The notes: a model not told the origin generated them from the sequence alone. A stretch of 64,000 bases of DNA from Erythrobacter fulvus (GCF_028595285.1 NZ_JAQQXQ010000006.1:1-64000); one strand, 5' to 3'. Shown: positions 8,474 to 17,536, counted from the stretch's first letter. Program-made: numbers and translations.

Positions 8474-9520
8474 ATGACGATAATTTCCTCCTGCCTGCTT
8501 GCATTGTGCCACGCGGCGGCGATGAGCGCAGGGTCGGCAATTCCGGTAACCGCCCCCCACATCGCCTACGCACCGGTCCTTGATGAAGAGCCTGAACAGG
8601 CACCGCTATCCCCCACTATCCCGGATGATCAGGCTGTCGCGTCTGCGATCCGCGCGCTCCAACCCCTTGGCCCGACCAGTGCGCTCAGCGATGGGGAAGG
8701 GGGTGTGCGGATCGGGAAAATCGAACTGTTCGAGGGCGGCAAACTTCTGTTGACCAACGGCGTTGCCACTGTCGAAGGTTCGTCTGGCGGAGGGATCGCG
8801 CGCTGGGGGACCATCGGGGGACGGCAAATGCCGGGTGGGATAGGCCTTTCGGCCCACGCGACCGCGATCGAACTACCCGACTTTAGCTGGCGGTCATACG
8901 GCGTGCTGCTGGGCGTCGACGATAGGCTGGAGCTGAGCGTATCGCGGGCCGATTTCGATACGCGTGACGTGGGAACGGCGCTCGGCATCGGGCAAGGCTA
9001 CACCTTCAACCTCGACACCTTCGGCGCGAAGCTGCGGTTGGCGGGCGATCTCGTGTATGGCGAAAGCTGGTTGCCGCAGATCGCAGTCGGCATCGAGCAC
9101 AAGCGCAGCCGCGACGCTGATTTGGTGCGCGCAATAGGTGCAGCTGATGACGAAGGAACAGACTACACTCTCAGCGCGACCAAGCTGCTGCTGGCCCGCA
9201 GCGTGCTGGTCAATGCGACTCTGCGCTACACCGAGGCCAACCAGCTGGGCCTGCTCGGTTTCGGCTCCGCGGGCGAAGGCTACAATCTGCAATTCGAAGG
9301 CTCGCTCGGCTACCAATTGTCACGCCGCGCGGTGATCGGTGCTGAATATCGCACCAAGCCCGATATTCTCGGCCTGGGCGAGGACGACTGGCTGGACCTG
9401 TTCGCTGCTTATGCCCTGACCGACCATCTCACACTCACCGCAGCCTATGTCGATCTCGGTTCGATCGCCACCTTCCCCGATCAACGCGGCGGATTCCTGT
9501 CCGCGCAGGTCGCGTTCTGA
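8474..9520 (+). CDS. DUF3034 family protein, predicted outer-membrane beta-barrel
   Basis: 348 residues starting with a short signal peptide (to about 22). The body is alternating hydrophobic strands rich in aromatic residues, with phrases typical of DUF3034 such as E-L-S-V-S-R-A-D-F-D-T, L-G-I-G-Q-G-Y-T-F-N and P-Q-I-A-V-G-I-E-H-K. It ends in an amphipathic strand finishing A-Q-V-A-F, as in outer-membrane proteins. DUF3034 function is unknown. It is 25 bases upstream of the truncated hemoglobin gene on the same strand, so the two probably form an operon. Confidence 0.8.
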   Translation: MTIISSCLLALCHAAAMSAGSAIPVTAPHIAYAPVLDEEPEQAPLSPTIPDDQAVASAIRALQPLGPTSALSDGEGGVRIGKIELFEGGKLLLTNGVATVEGSSGGGIARWGTIGGRQMPGGIGLSAHATAIELPDFSWRSYGVLLGVDDRLELSVSRADFDTRDVGTALGIGQGYTFNLDTFGAKLRLAGDLVYGESWLPQIAVGIEHKRSRDADLVRAIGAADDEGTDYTLSATKLLLARSVLVNATLRYTEANQLGLLGFGSAGEGYNLQFEGSLGYQLSRRAVIGAEYRTKPDILGLGEDDWLDLFAAYALTDHLTLTAAYVDLGSIATFPDQRGGFLSAQVAF

Positions 9521-9545
9521 TGCAATTGTCTGAAAGTCCTTTGCC

Positions 9546-10079
9546 ATGCTGATACCTGCCGCCACCGCTGTCCTGATGGTGATTCAACAGGCACCCGCAG
9601 AAGGCACCGACTGGGATGCAGAGTTTGGGGTCGAGACGAAGCAGCGCGATCCTGTCACCGGTGAACTGCCGGTCGATCCCTACGAACAATCCAACGCCAA
9701 CGCCGGAGCTGCGCCTTACGACAGCGCCGGACTGGTTCGCGATTTCGGGGGGCGCGACGGCATCGCCCGGATTGCCGGCCGCACAGTGGACCTTGCCGAA
9801 TCCGATCCGCGCATCGCCGTCATTTTCGAAAGCCATGACATGGTGCGCCTGAAACGCACACTGAGCGAACAATTCTGTTATCTACTCGGTGCTGGCTGCG
9901 ATTATACCGGCCGTGACATGCGCGCCGCGCATGATGGCATGGGCGTGACCAAGGCCGACATGAACGCGCTGGTCGAGAACCTTCAGTCCGCAATGCGCGA
10001 AGCGGGCGTGCCGTTCGCCGCGCAGAACCGGCTACTCGCAAAGCTTGCTCCGATGTCGCGAAAGATCGTTGAGCGCTGA
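9546..10079 (+). CDS. Group 1 truncated hemoglobin with N-terminal extension
   Basis: 177 residues. Residues about 60-177 match group 1 truncated hemoglobins: F-G-G-R-D-G-I-A-R-I, D-P-R-I, then F-C-Y-L-L-G-A-G-C-D-Y-T-G-R-D-M and A-A-H129-D-G-M-G, where H129 should be the proximal heme ligand. The first 60 residues are extra. They start with a hydrophobic stretch (L-I-P-A-A-T-A-V-L-M-V-I) that could be a weak signal peptide, followed by an acidic linker, so export is possible but uncertain. Oxygen, NO or redox sensing is the family-level expectation. It lies downstream of DUF3034 in a likely operon. Confidence 0.85.
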   Translation: MLIPAATAVLMVIQQAPAEGTDWDAEFGVETKQRDPVTGELPVDPYEQSNANAGAAPYDSAGLVRDFGGRDGIARIAGRTVDLAESDPRIAVIFESHDMVRLKRTLSEQFCYLLGAGCDYTGRDMRAAHDGMGVTKADMNALVENLQSAMREAGVPFAAQNRLLAKLAPMSRKIVER

Positions 10080-10093
10080 TACAGGGAATGGCC

Positions 10094-10300
10094 GTTTAGG
10101 GGTCGGTTGCTGAATTTCGGCTTTTGGCAGAACCCGGGCCGAAGCCGACAATCGTAGCCTGAGTGAGGTAGCGGCGGCTGCCGACTCAGACACAGTCGTT
10201 CGCGGCCGTCGACGCGATCGTCTGGTTCCGCCAGAAGCTGCCATACCGCTTTCGGGATCGAGCCCTGACCTTGCTGATGGCTTCAACTGGGTAGGAAGCA
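10094..10300 (+). repeat. Dispersed intergenic repeat R1, copy 3
   Basis: Starts AGGGGTCGGTTGCTGAATTT, the subtype B head also seen at 39523 and, more diverged, at 32757. It continues through AGAAGCTGCCATACCGCTTT and ends in CTTCAACTGGGTAGGAAG. It occupies most of the 10080-10441 gap; the remainder holds no recognisable element. Confidence 0.75.
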
Positions 10301-10441
10301 GACAAACCGGGCCCTGCATGTTATGCGTATTCTGGAGCTTTCAGTAAGAGGTTCATCTAATTGAGGCTCGGATGGTCATCGAGCGCTTGCGAAGGTTGCT
10401 GATTTTGTGCCTCGATGCTCGCGCGAAGAAGAGTCCCGCTG

Positions 10442-10924
10442 ATGAATTGGAAGGCAATGTTTCGATCTGTGAACAGGCGAGATTTTTCGGCCAAGGCGGC
10501 GTTCATTCCACTTGCGGCGGCACTAGCCTCAAGCGAGGCGGTATCGTCAGCCGAACCAGCGAAAGAGAAGGTCTCAGGAATTGGGGGGTTCTTTTTCGTT
10601 GCTAACGATCCGGAAGGCTTGCGAAACTGGTATCTTGATCACCTCGGAATCGACCTTGCGCCACAGTTTTCCGGTGGTGCACCCTGGCAGCAAGAGGCAG
10701 GATTTACGGTGTTTGATCCCTTCCCTGTCGGTAACACCATGATACCTAGCGGCAAGCATTGGATGATCAATTTCCGTGTCGGAAATCTCGCCAGAATGAT
10801 CAGTCAGTTGAAGGCTGCAGGGGTGGCGGTGAGCGAGGTTGAGACATACCCGCACGGGAAATTTGCGACCCTGGCTGATCCGGAAGGCAACGGCATTCAG
10901 CTCTGGGAGCCAGCGCTCCCGTAA
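10442..10924 (+). CDS. VOC (glyoxalase/bleomycin-resistance) family protein with Tat-like signal
   Basis: 160 residues from the ATG at 10442; a start at 10415 would add nine residues ahead of the signal. N-terminal N-R-R-D-F-S-A-K followed by a hydrophobic A-A-F-I-P-L-A-A-A-L-A stretch is close to the twin-arginine consensus, suggesting export in folded form. Residues about 45-160 form a VOC module: N-D-P-E-G-L-R-N-W-Y-L-D-H-L-G, I-N-F-R-V, and terminal D-P-E-G-N-G-I-Q-L-W-E, whose last Glu is the usual metal ligand. The substrate is unknown. A second VOC gene follows after about 100 bases. Confidence 0.75.
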   Translation: MNWKAMFRSVNRRDFSAKAAFIPLAAALASSEAVSSAEPAKEKVSGIGGFFFVANDPEGLRNWYLDHLGIDLAPQFSGGAPWQQEAGFTVFDPFPVGNTMIPSGKHWMINFRVGNLARMISQLKAAGVAVSEVETYPHGKFATLADPEGNGIQLWEPALP

Positions 10925-11020
10925 GTTCATTTGATGCGTCATGTCGGCGGGTAGCCGGGTCGGTAGCAGGGTTGATTTTCGAGTTAGCCGTCAACGTCGT
11001 TCACACTCGGGAGGCAGATT

Positions 11021-11410
11021 ATGAAGATGCACATCAAGAGCGTGATGGTTGCCGACCAGGCCAAGGCGCACAAATTTTACACCGACGTTCTCGGTTTCAA
11101 GACCAAGCACAACATCGAATTTGGCGAACACAGGTGGCTTACGCTCGTATCGCCGGAAGAAGAAGGCGGCGTCGAACTGGCTCTCGAGCCAAACGTGTAT
11201 CCGGCCGCCCGTTCGTTGCAAGAATCCCTTCACAAGGATGGCATCCCCTGGACGCAATTCAGCGTTCCAAACCTTGTGGCCGAATATGAACGCCTTGAGG
11301 CGCTTGGCGTTAATTTCCGAACCCCACCGACGGATGCCGCAGGCACCAGATTCGCTATTTTCGACGACACGTGCGGCAATCTGATCCAGCTGATCGAGGT
11401 GGCCGATTGA
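11021..11410 (+). CDS. VOC family protein (glyoxalase superfamily)
   Basis: 129 residues, one complete VOC domain. Seen: K-A-H-K-F-Y-T-D-V-L-G-F near the start, W-L-T-L-V-S-P, the second half opening S-V-P-N-L-V-A-E-Y-E-R-L, and the terminal F-D-D-T-C-G-N-L-I-Q-L-I-E with the conserved Glu. Cytoplasmic, no signal. The start ATG has GGGAGG about eight bases upstream. Related small proteins are often annotated as glyoxalase or dioxygenase, but the reaction cannot be assigned from sequence. Confidence 0.85.
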   Translation: MKMHIKSVMVADQAKAHKFYTDVLGFKTKHNIEFGEHRWLTLVSPEEEGGVELALEPNVYPAARSLQESLHKDGIPWTQFSVPNLVAEYERLEALGVNFRTPPTDAAGTRFAIFDDTCGNLIQLIEVAD

Positions 11411-11431
11411 GCATTGGCAGGATGTCGATTT

Positions 11432-11530
11432 CAGAATGTCGGCTGCTGGCGAGAACCCCTTTGAGGTTGTCTGGCAGGTTCCGGGATCACGCTTCGGCCC
11501 CACTAACGACGGGGAGTGGATAGAAAGCTG
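11432..11530 (+). repeat. Dispersed intergenic repeat R2, copy 1
   Basis: About 100 bases beginning AGAATGTCGGCTGCTGGCGA and containing CGGCCCCACTAACGACGGGG. It aligns along its length with copies at 18517 and 30690. Its 3' end resembles the 3' end of R1, so R2 is probably a deletion derivative or relative. Confidence 0.7.
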
Positions 11531-11911
11531 GCCTTCGCTTCCTCGCTCGCCGAAGTCGGCGTCGCGCCGTCATTTCGGTGATCAGGCAAATCGACCGCGC
11601 TTGGCCAAAGCGGTCATAGAGCCCGCACCGGAGCAATGTGCTCTTCTGGTCATATTCGGCGGCTTCCGCCCATTCTTCGTTATTGGGCAAGAACAGCAAC
11701 AATTCTGGATGGCGACCGAACCTCATCCCGCCATCGCCGGGCATTATCGGAGGAACGGGAACACCGAAGCCCCCGACTTTCCGGAGCTGCTACTTGCCCT
11801 GGAAGCAAGTCCGCGACCACCGGCGGGGACTGCGTGCCAGTGGTCGCGGTGGCCTTCCGTCAATGTTCATCCTTCCCCGGTTTCCCGATCTGGACGAACC
11901 GGAAAGTTCGT
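11531..11911. other. Intergenic stretch, no confident gene
   Basis: Lies between repeat R2 and the convergent end of the TonB receptor gene. A minus-strand frame (11487-11744, 85 codons) runs from this stretch into the R2 repeat and matches nothing I know; it may be a gene fragment. No clear terminator or RNA gene was seen. Confidence 0.4.
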
Positions 11912-14900
11912 TCAGAACGAGGTCTGGAAGCCGGCGTAGAAGTACCTCCCCATGTTCGGGAAGATCGCCGAACCCGCCCCGTCACCCAGCAGATCGAGCG
12001 GCGGCAGCCGATCGAACAGGTTGTCGACGCCGGCGAAGAAGGTGAACCGGTCGTCCACCCGCATCGAACCGCGAATGTCCGAATAGGTGACCGAAGGATA
12101 GAAGACCTGCGGGAAGGCATCGAGGTTTTCCGGCGGACGCCCCTGCTCCACGTTCTGCGTGCGCCAGGCACCGATCGTCTGCTTGCTCAGGTAACGCAAG
12201 CTGTAGAGCAAATCGAAGTCCTTGTAGCCCAGGGTAAGATTGACCTGCGCGTTCCACTCGGGATTGCCCAGCACCGCGCGTTCCCGCGTGCGCCGGTCAG
12301 GCTCGGTAATCGCAGTGAACAGGTTCCGGTCCAGCAGCAACGACACGATGGCCCGTCCGCTCAGGCGCCAATCACTGTCGAAGGTGTGAGTGTAGTTCAG
12401 ATCGACATCGATCCCGCTGGTTTCCTGGCGGGCGAAGTTGAACGGCCCCTGGATGAACGAGACCCCGTTTCCGGTGGTGTCAAAGCTGACGGTCGTGCCG
12501 GCGTGCAGGACGTTGGTCTGGCCGCGGAACGTGCCGTTGGGATTGCGGAACACTGCGGCACAGAACTGATTGTTGATCCCGCCCGGGTCATCGTAGCACT
12601 GGTTGATGACCGTCTGTGCACCGACGGTCAGGATCGCATCGCTCAGCTCGATGCTGTACCAGTCCACGCTCATGGTGAAGCCCGGCAGGAACGAGGGCTG
12701 GAACACCGCGCCCACGGTCCAGCTGTCGGACTTTTCAGAGAACAGGTTCGGGTTCGACCCGTTCAGGCCCGAAATGCCCGAAGCAGCACGGTTGGTGAAG
12801 GGCTCGGTAATGCCGTTGAAGGTCTGGGTCGTCGGAACGCCCGCGGCGGCGCAGTTGGCGACACGCTGCGGATTGGCATTGATGTTCTGCTGCCCGCAGG
12901 GATCGGCAAGACCGTTGAGGAAGGTCTGGGACAGCGCACCGAACAGGTCACCCTGTGTCGGCGCGCGAACGGCACGACCATAATTCGCGCGGAAGCGGAT
13001 ATCGTCGACCGGCGCCCACACGCCGCCGGCGTTGTACGACCAGATCGTGCCGACATTCCCGGAATTGTAGTCGGAGACACGCGCTGCGCCTTCGATGGTC
13101 AATTCATGGAAGAACGGCAGGTCGGCCAGAAGCGGGATGCGGATTTCCCCGAAGGCTTCCCAGATCTCAAGCGTCGGCGGATCGAAGGTGCCGATTGCAT
13201 TGAGGAAGGTCTGTCCCGTGCGGGTGACCTCGTCGAACTCGGAGAAGCTGTCTTCCTTGCGCCATTCTCCACCCAGAGCGAACTGGACAGGGCCGCCCGG
13301 CAGTTCGAACAGCTTGCCGAGATCGCCTGAGATCGAAGCCACCGCATTATACTGCTCCGACCACTGTTCGCGGCTGGAATTGAAAAGGATGTAATCCAGC
13401 GCTTCGGGAGAGGGTGCACCCAGACCGAACAGGTTGAGCGGACGGCACGCAGGGTCATCGTTGGCAGGGTTGGTATCATTGTTGATCGCGCAAACGATCT
13501 GCCCTGACGAATTACGCACGGCGTTCACCGCGTTGCGGTAATTTGCGACCCGAACGTTGCCACGGGTCTGATAGAATGTATCTACCCGTCCGTAGTTGAA
13601 CGCCGCATTGTAACTCCAAGTGTCCCAGAAGTTGCCTTCCACGCCCAGCACGCCGCGGAAAAGCTCGCGCTCGTGGTTCTCGCCGCGCCCACCGAAATCG
13701 ATATTGAAGCGCTGCATGGTGAAAGTCGTCGCGCCTGGAGCAAGGCTTGTGGTCAGCACGTTGCGCGCCTGAGCGGAGAGGAACGGGTTGTTGATTGAGA
13801 AATTGACACCCAAGAGACCGCCGCCGCCTTGGAAAAAGGTCGGCTGCCCTTCCTGAAGCGATTCCGTGCGTACGAACTTGCCTTCGAAGTATGGCCGGAA
13901 GGCCTCAGAAACCTCGAAACTGGCGAGCAGGTTGGCGGCATAGCGCGTATTGCCCACCTGCAGCAATCCGGTCTCACGCAAGGTGCTGCCGAGCCCGCCC
14001 TGAGCATTGCCAGAGCCGAACGGTCGGAAGTCACGGTCGACCACGTTCTGGACCAACCGTCCGTCGCTGTCGAAGACGAAGACATTGCCGAACTGCGAAG
14101 TACCCAGCGAGTTCAGTACGCCGGAGCAGTTCAAGTTGCCGCGGGGCGTTCCGATCGCGGAGTTGGGACACGCCGACGTGTAGGCGCCTCCGGTCGAGAT
14201 ACCGATATTCTTAATACGGTCGGTAAGGGCAGTGTCGAAAATTCCGTCACCCTCCGGCCCTTCGGGACCGCCGTTCGGACCGGAAACAGAGGTGTCCTGT
14301 ACCAGCTGGAACTGGCGCCGACCCTCGAATGCACCCGCATAGTCGCGCTGAGTGAAGAAAATCGGATCATTGTGGTTGTATTCGAGACTCACCGCGACAT
14401 TGCCGCGCCCGCCCGCGAAGTTGGTGCCTGCGGTCAGGGTCACCAGCCGCTGGTTGCCATCGCCTTCGTCCGAGATCCCGTTCTGGGCACGGATCGAGAC
14501 ACCTTCGAAGTCACGCTTGAGTACGAAGTTGACCACACCCGCGATCGCGTCAGAGCCATAGATCGAGGAGTTGCCGCCGGTGATGATGTCGACCCGCTCG
14601 ATCAGGTCGACGGGGATCGTGGCGACATCAACCGTCTGTGCGCCGGGCTGCGACGTGACATGGCGCATGCCATTCTGCAGTACCAGCGTGCGCGCCGTGC
14701 CTTGCCCGCGCAGATCGAGGATCGAAAGCCCGGCGGTGCCGATGAAGCGGCCCGAGTTCTGGCTAGTAAAGGTCGGACGGAATTGTGGGAGAAGAGCAAG
14801 ACGATCGCCGATGCTCACGTTGCCCGTCTGGAGCAGCTCGGAGCCGGTCAGGGAGGCAATCGGCACAGTGGCTTCAAGATTGGGGCGCTGGATGCGCGAC

Positions 14901-15082
14901 CCCGAAACGATGATGCCGTCGGTGTTCGCAGCAGGCGCTTCCTGCGTGGCGCCGACTTCCTCCGAAGCCTCCTCGTTTTGGGCGAAAGCGGGCGCGACAG
15001 GTGCGAGCACCGCAACGCCGGCCATCGCCAGCGATGCAAGCGCAGTTGTAGAACGCAGACGGAAAATTGGAACGTACTTCAT
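11912..15082 (-). CDS. TonB-dependent receptor
   Basis: 1056 residues. Signal peptide to about 34 (A-P-A-F-A-Q), a short N-terminal linker, then a TonB-box-like D-G-I-I-V-S-G-S-R-I segment. The plug domain (about 60-185) carries L-D-L-R-G-Q-G-T-A-R-T-L-V-L and I-Y-G-S-D-A-I-A-G-V-V-N-F-V. A long 22-strand beta-barrel ends in Y-F-Y-A-G-F-Q-T-S-F. The large barrel with extended loops is typical of sphingomonad receptors for oligosaccharides, peptides or other bulky ligands; no substrate can be assigned. It is a single gene, divergent from the sensor kinase with 281 bases between. Confidence 0.9.
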   Translation of the reverse strand: MKYVPIFRLRSTTALASLAMAGVAVLAPVAPAFAQNEEASEEVGATQEAPAANTDGIIVSGSRIQRPNLEATVPIASLTGSELLQTGNVSIGDRLALLPQFRPTFTSQNSGRFIGTAGLSILDLRGQGTARTLVLQNGMRHVTSQPGAQTVDVATIPVDLIERVDIITGGNSSIYGSDAIAGVVNFVLKRDFEGVSIRAQNGISDEGDGNQRLVTLTAGTNFAGGRGNVAVSLEYNHNDPIFFTQRDYAGAFEGRRQFQLVQDTSVSGPNGGPEGPEGDGIFDTALTDRIKNIGISTGGAYTSACPNSAIGTPRGNLNCSGVLNSLGTSQFGNVFVFDSDGRLVQNVVDRDFRPFGSGNAQGGLGSTLRETGLLQVGNTRYAANLLASFEVSEAFRPYFEGKFVRTESLQEGQPTFFQGGGGLLGVNFSINNPFLSAQARNVLTTSLAPGATTFTMQRFNIDFGGRGENHERELFRGVLGVEGNFWDTWSYNAAFNYGRVDTFYQTRGNVRVANYRNAVNAVRNSSGQIVCAINNDTNPANDDPACRPLNLFGLGAPSPEALDYILFNSSREQWSEQYNAVASISGDLGKLFELPGGPVQFALGGEWRKEDSFSEFDEVTRTGQTFLNAIGTFDPPTLEIWEAFGEIRIPLLADLPFFHELTIEGAARVSDYNSGNVGTIWSYNAGGVWAPVDDIRFRANYGRAVRAPTQGDLFGALSQTFLNGLADPCGQQNINANPQRVANCAAAGVPTTQTFNGITEPFTNRAASGISGLNGSNPNLFSEKSDSWTVGAVFQPSFLPGFTMSVDWYSIELSDAILTVGAQTVINQCYDDPGGINNQFCAAVFRNPNGTFRGQTNVLHAGTTVSFDTTGNGVSFIQGPFNFARQETSGIDVDLNYTHTFDSDWRLSGRAIVSLLLDRNLFTAITEPDRRTRERAVLGNPEWNAQVNLTLGYKDFDLLYSLRYLSKQTIGAWRTQNVEQGRPPENLDAFPQVFYPSVTYSDIRGSMRVDDRFTFFAGVDNLFDRLPPLDLLGDGAGSAIFPNMGRYFYAGFQTSF

Positions 15083-15363
15083 CAGCCACTATCCCCGAAG
15101 CCGACGGAGCGCCGAATGCTCACGGCGTCCGGCCGGTACTGTTGCAGAAGAGCGCCCGGTTTCGCGGAAAAACACTTCGCGCCCGTGCTCTCGACGCGAG
15201 GGACTAGGGTAGATTCGACAGGATCGTTACCACGGCTTTTTTATGCCGTTTTTACGCAGCGGCGCCGCCAAATCGCGCCGAGCCGTCATATAAATGCCGT
15301 TGGTGCCCTGCTCGCCTGAGTGCGCTATCCATGCGGAACACACGTTTGAACGGGAAGGTGGCC

Positions 15364-16836
15364 ATGAAGGTTCGGACCTTGGCGAGGACAGTGCTGGATT
15401 CCGCCATATTCGGCGCAGCAGTGTTTGGCACATACATCGCCCAATTGGCCGAGCGCCCGATCACCGCGGTATTGATATTCCTGACCGGGGTGATCGTGAT
15501 CGCTTTCCGTTCAGGTGTCGTGAGCGCGCTGATTGCGGCGACGACTGCTTCGCTAATCTACAATTTCTTTCTGAGTGGACCGGCTTTCCGGTTTGGAATC
15601 GCTTCGGCCGATGAGGCGGTGCCTCTCATTGCTTTCAACGTCAGCGCCGTTCTGGCCGCGATCATGGTCGGCAGGCTCAAGGATTCGGCCCGAAAGGCCT
15701 ATGAAGCCCAGTCGGAAACAGCCTTCATGCTGACCGTCAGTGATCGTCTCCAGTCCGCGGTGAAGGTCGAGGAAGTCGAGACAGCATTGCGCGGCGTCAT
15801 TCCGCGACAGGGCGTGATGTCGGTTGAAATCTTTCTCACGAAGGGCAAGGCCTACTGGCGACCAAGCACCGGCGCAGTCGAGTTCGACACCCTAAAGCCG
15901 CTGTTGGATGAAGATGAATTGAGGCCGGCGGGCCAGGCCAAGCTGGCCATAATCGAGCTCAACGGAGCGCGCGGTTCTCTGGGGTTTGTCAAGTTCCGGC
16001 TGACCGATGGCATTCTCGACAGGCACGCCTCGTCCAAGCTCCAGTCGATCGCCACCATGGTATCGCTTGCGGTCGAGCGGTGTCTGCTTCTGGAGGAACT
16101 GGCCGAAGCTCGTGCCCGGATGCGCAGCGAGGCTCTCAAGGATGCCTTGCTTTCATCCGTGTCGCACGATTTGCGCACCCCTATCACGGTCATTCAGGCT
16201 GCAGCGGGGGCTTTGCGCTCCGCCGAATTCAATCTGCCGGAGGAGGAGCGGGGACGCCTGCTTTCAGCGATCCTCGAGCAATGCGGGCGGCTTGACCGCT
16301 ACACGGCCGAGCTGCTCGACGTCGGTCAGATTCAGTCGGGGATTGCCGAGGATCGGCTGGAGCCCGTAAATCTTGCCGAGATCACCGGCCTCGCGATCAA
16401 GAACGCACGTGCCGCGCATCCTGGCGTCGAGGTGGAGCGTCTCATGTCGGGCGAAAACCATTTTGTCAGAGCCAATGCGACAATGCTCGAACAGGCGATC
16501 TACAACCTGATCGACAATGCTCAGAAGTTCGGCGGTGAGGCGGGACCGGTGACGGTTGCGCTCGAGAGCGATCCCACCACGGCTACGATTGTCATTACCG
16601 ACCATGGTCCCGGCATTTTCGAAGAGGAGCGCGAGCGGGTCTTCACGCGATTCTTCAAGGGCAAGCGCAACGGCGGCAAGGCCGGCATGGGACTGGGCTT
16701 GTTCATCGCCAAGGGCTTTGTCGAAGCCTTCGGCGGATCAATCACCATCGAGTCCCCGCTCGACGCAGACCGAGGCACGCGGATCGTCGTCACCTTGCCT
16801 GTGCTGAAGGCCAATACGGGGATGATTGCGGCATGA
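15364..16836 (+). CDS. KdpD-like sensor histidine kinase lacking the KdpD/UspA sensor part
   Basis: 490 residues from an ATG at 15364, which has GGAAGG six bases upstream; an ATG 11 codons earlier lacks one. Residues about 10-110 hold the DUF4118-type hydrophobic segments. A GAF-like region (about 125-250) follows, then HisKA with the phospho-acceptor in S-V-S-H268-D-L-R-T-P and HATPase_c with N-L-I-D-N-A-Q-K-F, D-H-G-P-G-I and G-M-G-L-G-L-F. Classical KdpD is about 900 residues with an N-terminal ATP-binding KdpD domain and Usp domain, both missing here. No kdpFABC is nearby, so a K+ role is not assured. It overlaps its response regulator by four bases. Confidence 0.85.
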   Translation: MKVRTLARTVLDSAIFGAAVFGTYIAQLAERPITAVLIFLTGVIVIAFRSGVVSALIAATTASLIYNFFLSGPAFRFGIASADEAVPLIAFNVSAVLAAIMVGRLKDSARKAYEAQSETAFMLTVSDRLQSAVKVEEVETALRGVIPRQGVMSVEIFLTKGKAYWRPSTGAVEFDTLKPLLDEDELRPAGQAKLAIIELNGARGSLGFVKFRLTDGILDRHASSKLQSIATMVSLAVERCLLLEELAEARARMRSEALKDALLSSVSHDLRTPITVIQAAAGALRSAEFNLPEEERGRLLSAILEQCGRLDRYTAELLDVGQIQSGIAEDRLEPVNLAEITGLAIKNARAAHPGVEVERLMSGENHFVRANATMLEQAIYNLIDNAQKFGGEAGPVTVALESDPTTATIVITDHGPGIFEEERERVFTRFFKGKRNGGKAGMGLGLFIAKGFVEAFGGSITIESPLDADRGTRIVVTLPVLKANTGMIAA

Positions 16837-17528
16837 TGCGCATCCTTATCGTCGACGACGAGCAATCCATTATCGACACGCTTCGTCCGGTGCTTGAATC
16901 GATCGGACATGAAGTGCTGGCAGCAAATGATGGAGTCCAAGCGCTCGCAGCCATAGGCAGTGCGGTGCTCGACCTCGTGCTGCTTGATCTCGGACTGCCC
17001 GATACTGACGGGTGTGATCTGATTCATCCGATCAAGCAGACGGCCGGCGCGGGGCTGATCGTGATCTCGGCCCGCCATCTGGAAAAAGACAAGGTGCGCG
17101 CACTGGATGAGGGCGCGGATGACTATGTCGACAAGCCGTTCAGTCTCGATGAACTTCTGGCACGGATAAGGGTGGCCGAGCGCCGGCGTATGGAAATGTC
17201 CGGCCCCTCGGTAACGCGTTATGTCTCCGATCTTCTCACGCTCGACATTGGCCGACGCGAAATCGTGCTCATGGGCGAGCCGATCCGCCTGTCACCAAAG
17301 GAATTTGCCTTGTTCGAGATACTTGCCCGCAATTCGGGGCAGGTCGTGACCCAGCGCCAGCTGATGATTGCGGGCTGGTCGAGCCCGGTGATCGAGGGGC
17401 AATATCTGCGAAGCTACATCGCGCTGTTGCGGGACAAGCTGGAAGCTGACCCGGCGGACCCAGAATTGATCCTGACCGAACCCGGTGTGGGCTATCGGCT
17501 CAATCTCGTTTTGCGGCCGATCGCGTGA
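16833..17528 (+). CDS. OmpR/KdpE-family response regulator
   Basis: 231 residues. The receiver domain (1-115) has D8-D9 and the phospho-acceptor D52 in L-L-D-L-G-L-P-D, plus the conserved Lys in D-K-P-F. The C-terminal winged helix (about 130-225) has L-S-P-K-E-F-A-L-F-E-I-L and G-V-G-Y-R-L, as in OmpR-type DNA-binding proteins. Its ATG overlaps the kinase stop in an ATGA, indicating coupled translation, so the two form a cognate pair. A strong inverted repeat lies just after the stop. Target genes are unknown; the divergent TonB receptor is a candidate by position only. Confidence 0.88.
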   Translation: MMRILIVDDEQSIIDTLRPVLESIGHEVLAANDGVQALAAIGSAVLDLVLLDLGLPDTDGCDLIHPIKQTAGAGLIVISARHLEKDKVRALDEGADDYVDKPFSLDELLARIRVAERRRMEMSGPSVTRYVSDLLTLDIGRREIVLMGEPIRLSPKEFALFEILARNSGQVVTQRQLMIAGWSSPVIEGQYLRSYIALLRDKLEADPADPELILTEPGVGYRLNLVLRPIA

Positions 17529-17536
17529 TTCAAAAA

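Noticed and set aside
11636-13330. Long plus-strand frame of 564 codons
   Set aside because: It is antisense to the TonB receptor; composition is Arg/Gly-rich frame shadow, with no domain, and the receptor frame is unmistakable.
13829-15319. Plus-strand frame of 496 codons
   Set aside because: Also antisense to the TonB receptor and shows no recognisable motifs.
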